Assembly (NCBI GenBank): GCA_030671225.1
Contig: DAOVAE010000013.1
Span: 1 to 11,459, forward strand
Direction: 5' to 3'
DNA from: Desulfobacteraceae bacterium
GTDB taxonomy: Bacteria > Desulfobacterota > Desulfobacteria > Desulfobacterales > UBA11574
DNA: 11,459 nt
Below, one piece after another: positions 1-7,461 of this stretch. Position 1 is the first letter of the stretch, and the number at the start of each line of letters is the position of its first letter. The position numbers and the translations under genes were made by a program. The notes beneath the pieces were generated by a model. That model saw only the letters and a list, made by a program, of their open reading frames with translations. It was not told where the DNA came from and made no database searches.

Positions 1-380
1 AAACGAATGGGTGTCGTCAAATTGTGAAAGAAATTTTTGACACCGATTCGAACCGGCTCAGGTGCCACCACCTTGTACCCTTGGGCTACCGGTTTCAAGA
101 CCCAAAAGTACATTTTGTCGTTAAAATGAAACCAAATCTTATTCCAATGATAAAGCGGATCCGCCACTTCGACCACCTCAAATTCATCGTCTTCCAGATA
201 ATCCTCATCCTCGTCTTTCGCTTGATCGGAAGCCGTGTCGGATTGATAGAGAGCGGGGCTCTTTTGGGCATAGGTTGGCTCAAGATCAGCCGCCGGTGCA
301 TCAGAAGACAATGACGGGTTGTGCGCACATCCAACCATAAACAGTGTAGCCATCCCAAAAATGAGCAATGCGTTTCTCAT
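1..380 (-). CDS. mlaA: MlaA (VacJ) family outer-membrane lipoprotein, C-terminus cut off by window edge
   Basis: The ATG is at 380-378, preceded on the minus strand by AAGGA with suitable spacing; 126 codons are visible before the gene leaves the window. Residues 1-18 are a lipoprotein signal ending in a lipobox-like M-V-G-C (Cys18), followed by Ala, which fits outer-membrane sorting. Residues 20-72 are a low-complexity acidic linker (runs of D and E). From residue 74 the family core begins: DPLYHWN, FNDKMY, VLKPVAQGY and PEPVRIGVKNFF, all typical MlaA signatures. In the known Mla system MlaA sits in the inner leaflet of the outer membrane and passes misplaced phospholipids to periplasmic MlaC for return to the inner membrane. 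The acidic linker before the core is longer than in E. coli MlaA. Family members are usually about 220-280 aa, so roughly half is missing here. Which mla genes follow cannot be seen. Confidence 0.88.
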   Translation of the reverse strand, partial: MRNALLIFGMATLFMVGCAHNPSLSSDAPAADLEPTYAQKSPALYQSDTASDQAKDEDEDYLEDDEFEVVEVADPLYHWNKIWFHFNDKMYFWVLKPVAQGYKVVAPEPVRIGVKNFFHNLTTPIR

Positions 381-481
381 GGGAAGTATCCTTTCTTGGT
401 TTGGTTCCATTTTTAACTTCATTCAGTATAGAAAACTTGGCGCTCCAGACCAGATCAGAACTCTCCGGCGAAAGAGTTTGA

Positions 482-590
482 AGTGAACTAAAGTTTAAAG
501 TGAGCTAAAGTTAAGGAATTCTGTCAATTATATAAAATCAGCGGAGCGAAGCGACACCATAACTTTAGGCACTTTAGATCACTTTAGACA
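482..590. repeat. Palindromic intergenic element with CTAAAG/CTTTAG repeats
   Basis: The left arm carries CTAAAG at 488-493, TTTAAAG at 494-500 and CTAAAGTTAAGG at 505-516. The right arm carries the complement three times: CCATAACTTTAG at 557-568, CACTTTAG at 570-577 and CACTTTAG at 580-587. The inner 12-mers match 11 of 12 when one is reverse-complemented. The roughly 40-base centre (517-556) is AT-rich and then contains GCGGAGCGAAGCGAC. There is no ORF inside. This looks like a non-autonomous dispersed palindromic repeat (REP/MITE-like) rather than a promoter. Copy number elsewhere in the genome cannot be seen. Confidence 0.5.
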
Positions 591-644
591 TTTTTAACTT
601 GTACGGCTTTAAGTAAAACAGCCTATTTAAGGGGCAAACCAAAG

Positions 645-663
645 CCTGACCCTTTGGGCCAGG
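645..663 (-). terminator. Hairpin terminator candidate for djlA
   Basis: On the minus strand the sequence reads CCTGGCCC-AAA-GGGTCAGG: an 8-bp stem with one G-U pair and a 3-nt loop, 26 bases past the djlA stop. The following tract (CTTTGGTTTG) is only moderately T-rich, so termination strength is uncertain. Confidence 0.45.
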
Positions 664-689
664 ATTCTGTACTTGTATATGTATGCAAA

Positions 690-1445
690 CTACCTGATGC
701 TCCTTTCTCTTTTTACCACTTCATAGGCTTCCCGGATTTCCCTGAATTTGTTATTGGCAAATTTTGTGAACTCCTCGGGCAACCCCTTTGATGCGATCTT
801 ATCGGGGTGATAATCCGATACGAGCTTTCTGTATTGTTTCTTTATATGCTCATTTGAATCGTTACTGTTACATCCAAGGATAGAATAATATTTCTCAAAA
901 TCTTGAATATATTTCGACTTTAGTTTCATGTATTTTTCATCATTGAAGTTGAATATCCTTACAGCGGAAAGTATAAGCTTCTCTTCGCTTGGGCTTAGCT
1001 TGCCGTCAGCCACTGATACTCTGAGCAATATATCTATCATAAGGTCAAGCATCTGGTACTGGGATCGAAACTGGCTGTAAAACTGGACAGCAAAATCATT
1101 AAAATGTTCCTGAGATTCAATGGCGGCATGAAAGATGTTTGTGGCAAGTCTTTTGCTTTCAGGGTTAAGGTTCAAGTCGTATAGCATAAAATTTTCCACG
1201 GCATCCATTTCTTCCTTTGATACTCGGCCGTCTGTCTTGGCGAGCTTTGCAAGCATGGAAAATGCTGCAACGAAAAAGGTGAACTGGGCCTCTTCACCAT
1301 GTGAAAGACGGGCCCGTTCAGCAGTGTAGTAGGTTTGATTGCCTGTATCAAATGCGTGACCGAGCGCTGCACCAGCAATTGCGCCTAAGGGACCGGCCAT
1401 TGCAAATCCTATTGTTCCTCCGATTATTTTTCCAAGCAAACTCAT
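690..1445 (-). CDS. djlA: DjlA-type co-chaperone (Gly-rich N-terminus, TerB-like domain, J domain)
   Basis: This 251-aa protein matches DjlA in layout and length (E. coli DjlA is about 270 aa). Residues 1-33 are a Gly/Ala-rich hydrophobic segment ending in GHAFD, the membrane-anchor and glycine-zipper part of DjlA. Residues about 55-175 look like a TerB-like helical domain with paired acidic turns (T-D-G at 71-73, A-D-G at 146-148). Residues about 186-247 are the J domain, with the essential HPD at 213-215 inside YHPDK. J domains stimulate the ATPase of DnaK (Hsp70), and DjlA does this at the cytoplasmic membrane. The start is supported by AAGGAG 7 nt upstream of the ATG on the minus strand. 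It appears monocistronic: 221 bp separate it from the upstream WbqC-like gene and a hairpin follows its stop. The fold and HPD are secure; the exact DjlA orthology is inferred from domain order. Confidence 0.85.
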   Translation of the reverse strand: MSLLGKIIGGTIGFAMAGPLGAIAGAALGHAFDTGNQTYYTAERARLSHGEEAQFTFFVAAFSMLAKLAKTDGRVSKEEMDAVENFMLYDLNLNPESKRLATNIFHAAIESQEHFNDFAVQFYSQFRSQYQMLDLMIDILLRVSVADGKLSPSEEKLILSAVRIFNFNDEKYMKLKSKYIQDFEKYYSILGCNSNDSNEHIKKQYRKLVSDYHPDKIASKGLPEEFTKFANNKFREIREAYEVVKRERSIR

Positions 1446-1666
1446 AAACTTCTCCTTTACTTGCTTTTGTTTTAAATTCCTTTAGGCAGTGAAATACCAT
1501 ATTTTGATGCCGTTTCCAAACCAGAAATTTATAAATTTTTAGTAAATGTTAATGGGGTGTATAGAGCCGGCAATGCAGTTGCAGGCAATATGTCCATCAA
1601 ATCTTATTTTGTGTAATCCTCTGAATAAATACAATTTTTCATGGTACTGTTCACGAAAAAGACGAG

Positions 1667-2353
1667 TTATCCGGCGATAAAGATATCGTGTGCTTTTGGC
1701 CCGCAATTGAAAACAAGGTCAAGTGCGGATAGGTTAGGGATGAAACTCGCCCAGAGTTGAGGATATACCGGTGATGGTGGTTTAAAGTCCATCAGACGGA
1801 TCCCTGACGCACCGAGTCGATCCTCATCAAGATATTTTCTGGCAGCGCTCTGTGCCAAAAACCGCGATGCTCCCATCTTCTTGCAGATCTCTATGAGGAG
1901 TTTGTCTCCTTTTGTCTTAATTCCCAGATCGGACAATAACGTGACCTTTGTGTTGACACGAAGATGTCTCATCAAATATTGAATAATCTCCAGGTTCAAA
2001 TCGATGAGTTTTTCAAATCTTGCTGAAAACAGCTTTACTACAAAGTTCATATGATCCTTAAAGTATGGGGCTCTGGCATATGCGCTATTTAAGCTTTCCA
2101 AATGTTTTTTTGCCCAGCGGCCTTCATGGCATATCCTGACAGTGTTGATATTTTGCAGCCCCAAACCTTTCTTTTTTACCGGCACGGTCATCCACAGGCT
2201 CCCCTGATTGTTTTTAAATCTGTTTCTAGTTATCCAGGTGGTACCTCTGGGGAACTGAACGTTATCCAAAATTACAAAAATATCTGAAAGATATGCCTTA
2301 TAGAAAAAACCAGGGAAGGGGAAAAAATATGGCTGATTGGCGGATATTATCAT
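1667..2353 (-). CDS. WbqC-like family protein
   Basis: This 228-aa protein starts I-I-S-A-N-Q-P-Y-F-F-P and continues with F-Y-K-A-Y-L-S-D-I-F-V and L-D-N-V-Q-F-P-R-G, the N-terminal hallmark of the WbqC-like family. Length is as usual for the family (about 220-240 aa). Family members often sit in O-antigen or other polysaccharide gene clusters, but their reaction is not firmly established, and there are no other glycan genes around it here. The ATG at 2353 places the conserved ANQP motif at residues 5-8, so the start is credible although the upstream Shine-Dalgarno is weak (GGGAAAAG about 10 nt away). The gene is divergent from the YkgJ-like gene and the two 5' ends crowd each other. No terminator is evident after its stop. 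Confidence 0.8.
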   Translation of the reverse strand: MIISANQPYFFPFPGFFYKAYLSDIFVILDNVQFPRGTTWITRNRFKNNQGSLWMTVPVKKKGLGLQNINTVRICHEGRWAKKHLESLNSAYARAPYFKDHMNFVVKLFSARFEKLIDLNLEIIQYLMRHLRVNTKVTLLSDLGIKTKGDKLLIEICKKMGASRFLAQSAARKYLDEDRLGASGIRLMDFKPPSPVYPQLWASFIPNLSALDLVFNCGPKAHDIFIAG

Positions 2354-2429
2354 TTTTTCAATTGACTTTTCCCAATATTCGGCTTCATATAATCAACAAA
2401 TTACACATCTTTCAAGTACGAGGCCACAT

Positions 2430-2777
2430 GTGATTGACATTGAGGATATTCACAAGCTGATTCAGGAATTCCTCTGTACTCCGGGATGCCATGAGTGCTG
2501 CCAAAACTTTGGAGTGCCTTCAAGAACCCGGGTGGAGGATGAACGTATCAAAACGTTTCTCCGGAGCAACTCTATGCAGCCCGGTGTGGCTCAAGGTAAC
2601 AGCTGCCCATATTTAAATGAAACGGGTTGTTCCATCTATCCGGTCAGACCGTTGATCTGTCGTCCGTACGGCACATCTCCCAACTACCTCTGTAAAATGG
2701 GTGTTATGCCATTGAGGCTTTTGCATGAAGATGAAGAATCGGAAATTTTCCAATTATATCAGACACATTTTTTCTAA
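2430..2777 (+). CDS. YkgJ-type Cys-cluster protein (putative zinc/iron-chelating)
   Basis: The protein carries the YkgJ-family signature: a cluster C-x3-C-x2-C-C in L-C-T-P-G-C-H-E-C-C, then C-P-Y-L-N-E-T-G-C-S-I-Y-P-V-R-P-L-I-C-R-P-Y-G, typical of the putative metal-chelating CxxCxxCC family. The conserved cysteines suggest a bound metal (zinc or an iron-sulfur centre), but no reaction is established. I chose the GTG at 2430 (115 aa) because GAGG lies 6 nt upstream and it leaves a 76-bp gap to the divergent WbqC-like start. The open frame extends further, to a TTG at 2337 (146 aa), which would overlap the 5' end of the opposite gene and has no well-placed Shine-Dalgarno. The stop lies 15 bp from the convergent two-CxxC gene. 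Confidence 0.75.
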   Translation: MIDIEDIHKLIQEFLCTPGCHECCQNFGVPSRTRVEDERIKTFLRSNSMQPGVAQGNSCPYLNETGCSIYPVRPLICRPYGTSPNYLCKMGVMPLRLLHEDEESEIFQLYQTHFF

Positions 2778-2792
2778 CCAGGATCATCTCTA

Positions 2793-2987
2793 TTATTTTA
2801 GCCTGTAGCGGGGTTCGTCTCCGGCCTTACCAACTAGGCTTAGGTGGCCGCCACAAATTTGACAGACCAGAAGGCTGTCCAACAGCTTCGATTCGTTGTT
2901 GGCAGGATCATCCATAGAAATATCATTTTTAGGCAGATAACCGGATGCGCCGCATTCTAGGCACATGCATTCCATTTCTTCGCTCAT
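2793..2987 (-). CDS. Small two-CxxC zinc-ribbon-like protein
   Basis: A 64-aa protein with CLEC at residues 9-12 and CQIC at 42-45, the four-cysteine arrangement of a small zinc ribbon. The 29-residue spacer between the knuckles is acidic and polar. The ATG at 2987 has AAGGTG 5 nt upstream on the minus strand. I do not recognise a named family. It could be a stand-alone metal-binding or regulatory protein. It is convergent with the YkgJ-like gene and divergent from the 104-aa gene, so it is probably transcribed alone from the 2988-3099 spacer. Confidence 0.65.
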   Translation of the reverse strand: MSEEMECMCLECGASGYLPKNDISMDDPANNESKLLDSLLVCQICGGHLSLVGKAGDEPRYRLK

Positions 2988-3099
2988 GTAACACCTTTTT
3001 TCTAAAAAGTTAAAAACTTTATAGACGTTATGCGTTTTAAAGTGTAGAAAACTATATATAACAGATTTGTCCGATTAATTCTACTGAAAGGAGTTTGTC

Positions 3100-3414
3100 A
3101 TGTTCGAAATAATTGCAAATCCTGATGATTACAAAATTGGGGCTTTAAGAGAAGGGCTTGGATACAGGCAGATTGCCTTCCCCGATGATGAACGCAAAAA
3201 ATGGGGGAAAGAAATCGGAACCTTTGCTGTAAAGTTAGACGGGTTGTCTGAAAAAGCCAAACATCTTCAGAATCTTTTCAATAGTGAAGAAGCTATAATG
3301 GCAACACCTGCTTCTCTCAAGACATTCAAAGTGCAATTATTTAAAATAAACCATGCTCTAAATACGGCGCTTGATATTGCTAAAAAACTTGAAGCCGATA
3401 TTGTAAAGAAATAA
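3100..3414 (+). CDS. Hypothetical 104-aa protein, predicted helical
   Basis: Function not recognised. The start is well supported by AAGGAG 7 nt before the ATG. The protein is soluble-looking, charged, without Cys, signal peptide or membrane segment. Residues about 45-104 have a heptad-like spacing of Leu/Ile/Ala with Lys/Glu and end in K-K-L-E-A-D-I-V-K-K, which suggests a helical hairpin or coiled coil. The N-terminal part (residues 1-30) contains G-L-G-Y-R-Q-I-A-F-P. It is transcribed away from the two-CxxC gene and stands alone: 214 bp including a palindromic element separate it from gltX. Confidence 0.6.
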   Translation: MFEIIANPDDYKIGALREGLGYRQIAFPDDERKKWGKEIGTFAVKLDGLSEKAKHLQNLFNSEEAIMATPASLKTFKVQLFKINHALNTALDIAKKLEADIVKK

Positions 3415-3443
3415 TATTATAGAGTGACATGTGTAGCAAACTA

Positions 3444-3584
3444 GTGCCTGAACGAAAACTGTCTTTTTTGCCAATATCGGCGTCAGACTCAAATTTTAAT
3501 CCTCGAAATACTGCCAGTATTACTGTGGTTAAAATTTTCGTCTTTCTTGATCTTAACAAAAAATCCTAGTTTTCGTTCGGGCAC
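3444..3584. repeat. 141-bp symmetric palindromic (MITE-like) element upstream of gltX
   Basis: The termini are 17-bp inverted repeats: GTGCCTGAACGAAAACT at 3444-3460 and its complement at 3568-3584, 16 of 17 matching. Inside, AAATTTTAA at 3491-3499 pairs perfectly with TTAAAATTT at 3529-3537. The centre is AATACTG-C-CAGTATT at 3507-3521. All three arm pairs share the same symmetry axis at base 3514, so the whole element can fold into one long interrupted hairpin or cruciform. A T6 run (3464-3469) and an A6 run (3558-3563) face each other with a one-base offset. No ORF is contained. The likely interpretation is a non-autonomous mobile or REP-like repeat; it may also end transcription from the 104-aa gene. 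Confidence 0.75.
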
Positions 3585-3628
3585 AAGCTACATGGTATTC
3601 TGGCGAAGGCGAATAAAGGTAGGTCTAT

Positions 3629-5116
3629 ATGCAACGGGAAGTAATCGTACGCTTTGCCCCGAGTCCGACCGGATATCTTCATATTGGTGGTGCCAGAACT
3701 GCCATTTTTAACTGGCTTTTTGCTCAAAAGACCTGCGGGAAAATGATCCTTAGAATCGAGGATACGGATGCGGAAAGGTCTACCCAAGAATCTATACAAG
3801 GGATTATTGACAGTTTGAAATGGCTGGGGATAACCTGGGATGAGGACCCATATTTCCAGTCGCAGTTTATTAACGAACATCTGGCTGCGGCCCGTAAATT
3901 ACTGGAATCAGGGAATGCTTATAAGTGTTTTTGCACTAAAGATGAACTCGACCGTAAACGGCAGGCGGCATTGAAGCGGAAAAGTGATTTAAGGTATGAT
4001 GGCACTTGCCGCAATTTAACGTTAGAGGCGGTGGCCGAAAAAGAAGAGGCCGGGATTCCTTACACAATTCGGATGAAAGTGCCGCGTGGTGAGGGCTCTG
4101 TTCGTTTTGAAGATATCGTTTATAAAACGATTGAATATAAATACGAGGACATTGAGGATTTTGTGATTGTCCGTTCTAACGGCCAACCTCTGTATCTCCT
4201 TTCTAATGCGGTCGACGACATTCGTGACCGGATTACCCACGTTATTCGCGGACAGGATGGTTTGTCAAATGCACACAGGCAGATTTTAATATACCGGGCT
4301 CTGGGAGCGCCGGTACCACAATTCGCGCACATGTCTCTTACGCTTGATCCGCAAAAGGCAAAGATCTCAAAACGTAAGCACGGCGAACTGGTTGCGGTCC
4401 ACTTTTACAGGGAACATGGATTTTTACCGTGGGCATTTGTAAATTTTTTGGTCCTTCTGGGATGGGCAACGCCCGAATCGAGAGAAATCTTTTCAAGAGA
4501 AGAACTGATCGAAGCATTTTCTCTGCAGGGAATCAATCGCGCTAATTCCATCTTCGATGTAAGAAAGGATGATCCAAAATATTTTACCGATCCCAAGGCG
4601 ATAAGTATCAACGCCCATTACCTGAGGACTCTACCGATTGAAGAGATCGAGCCTTATGTTCGGGTTGAGATGGAAAAAGCGGGGATCTGGGATCCGGAGT
4701 ATGAAAACACAAAACACAGCTGGTTTCTGGATACAATTGAGCTTATTCGCGGCCGTTTTCATGTTACAACCGATTTTGGTTCCCGTGGTCGGGCCTACTT
4801 TTCGGATGATTTTCCCATCGAACCAAGGGCCTTGAAAAAGAATATCCTCAAGCATCCGGAACTCAAAAAATGGCTTCCCATGCTTGCGGATCGGCTGCAG
4901 GCTTTAGAATCCTTTTCGGTCACTGAGACCGAAAACGTGATTCGTGAAATGGCGGCAGAGTTCGGAGTCAAACCAGGAGTGTTGATCAACGGGATTCGAA
5001 CTCTGGTTACCGGTCAGCTGGCCGGACCAGGGATGTTTGACGTTTTGATTGCCATAGGACAGCATCGTGTGGTTAAACGCCTGCGCAGGGCTCCGGCACT
5101 TTTTGACAAACTATAA
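3629..5116 (+). CDS. gltX: Glutamate--tRNA ligase (GluRS)
   Basis: Class I synthetase that attaches glutamate to tRNA(Glu) in the cytoplasm. Length 495 aa is normal. The HIGH-type motif is P-S-P-T-G-Y-L-H-I-G-G at residues 11-21, and the KMSKS-type loop is K-I-S-K-R at 245-249; both bind ATP. Cys100, Cys102 and Cys127 occupy the positions of the zinc ligands of the E. coli-type enzyme, but the fourth position (His in E. coli) is Asn129, so the zinc site may be incomplete. The C-terminal half (from about 330) is the helical anticodon-binding part. The ATG at 3629 has AAAGGTAGG about 6 nt upstream. It opens a plus-strand operon with glnS 26 bp behind. With a separate GlnRS encoded next door it is expected to be a discriminating GluRS, which is inference. 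Confidence 0.97.
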   Translation: MQREVIVRFAPSPTGYLHIGGARTAIFNWLFAQKTCGKMILRIEDTDAERSTQESIQGIIDSLKWLGITWDEDPYFQSQFINEHLAAARKLLESGNAYKCFCTKDELDRKRQAALKRKSDLRYDGTCRNLTLEAVAEKEEAGIPYTIRMKVPRGEGSVRFEDIVYKTIEYKYEDIEDFVIVRSNGQPLYLLSNAVDDIRDRITHVIRGQDGLSNAHRQILIYRALGAPVPQFAHMSLTLDPQKAKISKRKHGELVAVHFYREHGFLPWAFVNFLVLLGWATPESREIFSREELIEAFSLQGINRANSIFDVRKDDPKYFTDPKAISINAHYLRTLPIEEIEPYVRVEMEKAGIWDPEYENTKHSWFLDTIELIRGRFHVTTDFGSRGRAYFSDDFPIEPRALKKNILKHPELKKWLPMLADRLQALESFSVTETENVIREMAAEFGVKPGVLINGIRTLVTGQLAGPGMFDVLIAIGQHRVVKRLRRAPALFDKL

Positions 5117-5142
5117 AAAAGCGAAAGAATTGAGCTTTAAAT

Positions 5143-6855
5143 ATGACAAAAACCGAATCCACTCCTGCTTTGAATTTTATTCGGAATATCGTTGCCCGGG
5201 ATGTAAAAGCCAACAAAAACAACGGTCTGGTGGCGACCCGCTTTCCGCCGGAGCCTAACGGCTACCTGCACATCGGACACGCCAAGTCCATCTGCCTTAA
5301 CTTTGGTATTGCCGCAGAAAATAAGGGCGGTAATTGCAATTTGCGATTCGATGATACCAACCCCAGTAAAGAGGATGTTGAATATGTAGAATCGATAAAA
5401 GAAGACGTCCGATGGCTTGGATTCGACTGGGATGATCGGCTCTTCTATGCATCTGACTACTTTGAACAACTGTATCAGTATGCCGTCCAGTTGATCAAAG
5501 CCGGTAAGGCTTATGTTTGCAGCTTGAGCGCTGATGAGATCAGAGAGAACCGCGGCACCCTGACAAAGCCGGGGAAGAACAGTCCCTATCGTACGCGATC
5601 AATAGAAGAAAATCTGGCTCTGTTAGAGCGCATGCGGGCAGGAGAATTCGAGGACGGTTCCCACGTACTTCGAGCAAAAATTGATATGGCATCACCAAAT
5701 GTGCTTATGCGTGATCCGACTCTTTATCGCATTCGGCGGGTTCCACATCACAGAACGGGCGACAAGTGGTGCATTTATCCGATGTATGACTTTGCCCACT
5801 GTCTTTCGGATTCCATCGAAGGGATTACCCATTCTCTTTGTACTTTAGAATTTGAAATTAATCGCCAATTGTACGACTGGATACTGTACGAATTGAGCGT
5901 CGATTGCCATCCCCAGCAGATCGAATTTGCGCGCCTTAATCTCAGTTATACAGTATTGAGCAAGCGTAAGCTTGTGGAACTGGTAGAAGGGGGGTATATC
6001 TCAGGATGGGACGATCCTCGAATGCCGACCATAAGCGGCCTGCGGAGACGCGGGTATACACCGGAATCGATCCGTAATTTTTGTGAACGTATCGGAGTGG
6101 CCAGACGAGACAGTATCGTTGATGTAGCACTACTAGAATATAGTATCAGGGAAGATTTGAATAAATGGGCGCCGCGTGTAATGGGAGTGTTACGTCCGTT
6201 GAGGGTAGTCATAGATAACTATCCTGAAGATAAGGTGGAAGAATTAGACGCCTTGAACAATCCAGAGGATCCGGCTATGGACACACGGAAGGTCCCTTTT
6301 TCACGTATAATTTACATTGAACAGGACGACTTTCAGGAGGACCCGCCGAAAAAGTTCTTCCGTTTGGCTCCCGGGCGAGAAGTAAGGTTGCGATATGCGT
6401 ATTTTATTAAATGTATGGAAGTCGTTAAGGATGAGAAGACCGACAAGGTGGTCGAACTGCACTGCACCTATGATCCGGATACACGCGGTGGATCATCCCC
6501 GGATGGACGTAAGGTCAAAGCTACTTTGCACTGGGTTTCGGAGGCCCATGCAATCAAAGCTGAAGCACGTCTGTATGATCATCTCTTTTTATTAGAAAAT
6601 CCGAGCGAAGAAAAGGATGTTGACTTCAAAAAATCTTTTAATCCTAATTCTTTGAAGGTCCTGTCTTTCCTTGTGGAACCGAGTCTGGAAGGTGCTGCAC
6701 CGGGTAACATATACCAGTTCGAGAGGCTCGGTTATTTCTGCGTCGATTCCGTAGATTCTACCGACAAATCCCTTGTGTTCAATCGAACGGTAACCTTGCG
6801 CGATACATGGGCCAGGTTACAGAAATCACGGAAAAATGAACAAAAGAAGAGGTAA
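5143..6855 (+). CDS. glnS: Glutamine--tRNA ligase (GlnRS)
   Basis: Class I synthetase that attaches glutamine to tRNA(Gln). At 570 aa it is close to E. coli GlnRS (about 555 aa). The ATP-binding HIGH motif lies in [13 protein letters not shown] at residues 35-47, and the KMSKS-type loop is V-L-S-K-R at 271-275. Residues 63-72 ([10 protein letters not shown]) and [13 protein letters not shown] at 207-219 are typical GlnRS blocks. The C-terminal beta-barrel anticodon-binding domains run from about 340 on. No extra C-terminal domain is seen beyond a short basic tail. It is cotranscribed with gltX (26-bp gap) and the FmdB-like gene (4-bp gap). Having GlnRS means direct charging of tRNA(Gln) is possible; whether the GatCAB amidotransferase route also exists is not visible here. 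Confidence 0.97.
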   Translation: MTKTESTPALNFIRNIVARDVKANKNNGLVATRFPPEPNGYLHIGHAKSICLNFGIAAENKGGNCNLRFDDTNPSKEDVEYVESIKEDVRWLGFDWDDRLFYASDYFEQLYQYAVQLIKAGKAYVCSLSADEIRENRGTLTKPGKNSPYRTRSIEENLALLERMRAGEFEDGSHVLRAKIDMASPNVLMRDPTLYRIRRVPHHRTGDKWCIYPMYDFAHCLSDSIEGITHSLCTLEFEINRQLYDWILYELSVDCHPQQIEFARLNLSYTVLSKRKLVELVEGGYISGWDDPRMPTISGLRRRGYTPESIRNFCERIGVARRDSIVDVALLEYSIREDLNKWAPRVMGVLRPLRVVIDNYPEDKVEELDALNNPEDPAMDTRKVPFSRIIYIEQDDFQEDPPKKFFRLAPGREVRLRYAYFIKCMEVVKDEKTDKVVELHCTYDPDTRGGSSPDGRKVKATLHWVSEAHAIKAEARLYDHLFLLENPSEEKDVDFKKSFNPNSLKVLSFLVEPSLEGAAPGNIYQFERLGYFCVDSVDSTDKSLVFNRTVTLRDTWARLQKSRKNEQKKR

Positions 6856-6859
6856 AGCC

Positions 6860-7354
6860 ATGCCGATATATGAATTTTATTGCAAAGAATGCAATACTAT
6901 TTTTAATTTTTTTTCCAAGATCGTTAACACCGCTAAAAAACCGATGTGCCCAAAATGTAAAACCAATAGACTAACAAAACAGATCTCTTTGTTCGCATTT
7001 ACAGGAAAAGCAAAGGAAGATGGTGATATCGATGATCTCCCATTTGATGAGAGTAAAATGGAACAGGCCATGCATATGCTGGCCAGTGAGGCTGATAAAA
7101 TGAATGAAGATGATCCGAAGCAGGCTGCCAATCTTATGCGCAAGCTTTCTGATATGACCGGCCTTGAACTGGGTGAAGGCATGGATGAGGCATTGAGACG
7201 GATGGAAAAAGGTGAGGATCCTGAACAGATAGAGGCTGAACTGGGCGATATTCTGGAAGAGGAAGACCCATTTTCTCTGTTGGCGAAAAAGGCAAAGAGC
7301 ATCAAAACAAAACACAAGGAGCCGCTAAGGGATGAAACACTTTACGACCTATGA
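6860..7354 (+). CDS. FmdB family zinc-ribbon protein with acidic helical C-terminus
   Basis: The 164-aa protein begins M-P-I-Y-E-F-Y-C-K-E-C, the standard opening of the FmdB zinc-ribbon family, with Cys8, Cys11, Cys30 and Cys33 forming two CxxC knuckles. Beyond residue 45 it has a long acidic, methionine-rich helical extension (E-Q-A-M-H-M, L-M-R-K-L-S-D-M and similar) that many FmdB proteins lack or have shorter. The family was named from a putative regulator beside formylmethanofuran/formamidase genes; the biochemical role is unclear. I chose the ATG at 6860 because it gives the conserved N-terminus and has AGAGG upstream. An in-frame ATG at 6836 would overlap the end of glnS and add eight non-conserved residues. 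It is the third gene of the gltX-glnS operon, suggesting co-expression with translation genes. Confidence 0.85.
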   Translation: MPIYEFYCKECNTIFNFFSKIVNTAKKPMCPKCKTNRLTKQISLFAFTGKAKEDGDIDDLPFDESKMEQAMHMLASEADKMNEDDPKQAANLMRKLSDMTGLELGEGMDEALRRMEKGEDPEQIEAELGDILEEEDPFSLLAKKAKSIKTKHKEPLRDETLYDL

Positions 7355-7372
7355 TTTTTTTAGCGTCCCACA

Positions 7373-7401
7373 TTGACAAATCCATATGCCGGGACTATGT
7401 T
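7373..7401 (+). promoter_or_regulatory. sigma70-type promoter of the HesB-like selenoprotein gene
   Basis: A consensus -35 box TTGACA (7373-7378), a 17-bp spacer and a -10 box TATGTT (7396-7401) are seen. Transcription would start near 7408, giving a leader of about 55 nt before the ATG at 7462. Confidence 0.65.
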
Positions 7402-7415
7402 ACTGTGAGTTTTAA

Positions 7416-7445
7416 GCCCATTTAATCAGGTGGGCATATTTTTTC
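7416..7445 (+). terminator. Intrinsic terminator-like hairpin in the leader of the HesB-like gene
   Basis: The stem GCCCATTT/AGGTGGGC (7416-7423 and 7428-7435, 8 bp with two G-U pairs) has a 4-nt loop and is followed by ATATTTTTTC. It is well placed to end the gltX-glnS-fmdB-like operon. It also lies downstream of the TTGACA/TATGTT promoter and only 16 nt before the next start codon, so it is part of that gene's leader as well. Confidence 0.65.
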
Positions 7446-7461
7446 AAAAAAGGAGAATATT

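Larger units (their letters stand above)
381..689. other. 309-bp intergenic region between mlaA and djlA
   Basis: No convincing gene is seen in this stretch. It holds the mlaA Shine-Dalgarno (just above 380), a palindromic element rich in CTAAAG repeats (about 482-590) and a hairpin that fits a terminator for the minus-strand djlA gene (645-663). Both flanking genes are on the minus strand, but the distance and the hairpin argue that they are separate transcription units. No clear sigma70 promoter for mlaA could be picked out. Confidence 0.6.

Noticed and set aside
24..314. Plus-strand 96-codon ORF at the left edge
   Set aside because: It is antisense to the MlaA lipoprotein frame, which has a lipobox, family motifs and a ribosome site.
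1525..1590. AT palindrome AAATTTATAAATTT and a small GCAA/TTGC hairpin between djlA and the WbqC-like gene
   Set aside because: They are weak structures without a T tract or promoter boxes at useful distances; probably background.
3006..3020. Inverted repeat AAAGTT-AAA-AACTTT in the divergent spacer before the 104-aa gene
   Set aside because: It is short and AT-only apart from one G-C pair, in an AT-rich spacer; there is no second copy to support an operator.
5137..5469. Minus-strand 110-codon ORF over the glnS start
   Set aside because: It is a shadow of glnS, whose motifs are unambiguous; the same applies to other antisense frames in gltX, glnS and the FmdB-like gene.
6836..6859. Start of the FmdB-like gene at ATG 6836
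   Set aside because: It overlaps the end of glnS and adds eight residues before the conserved M-P-I-Y-E; ATG 6860 has its own Shine-Dalgarno.
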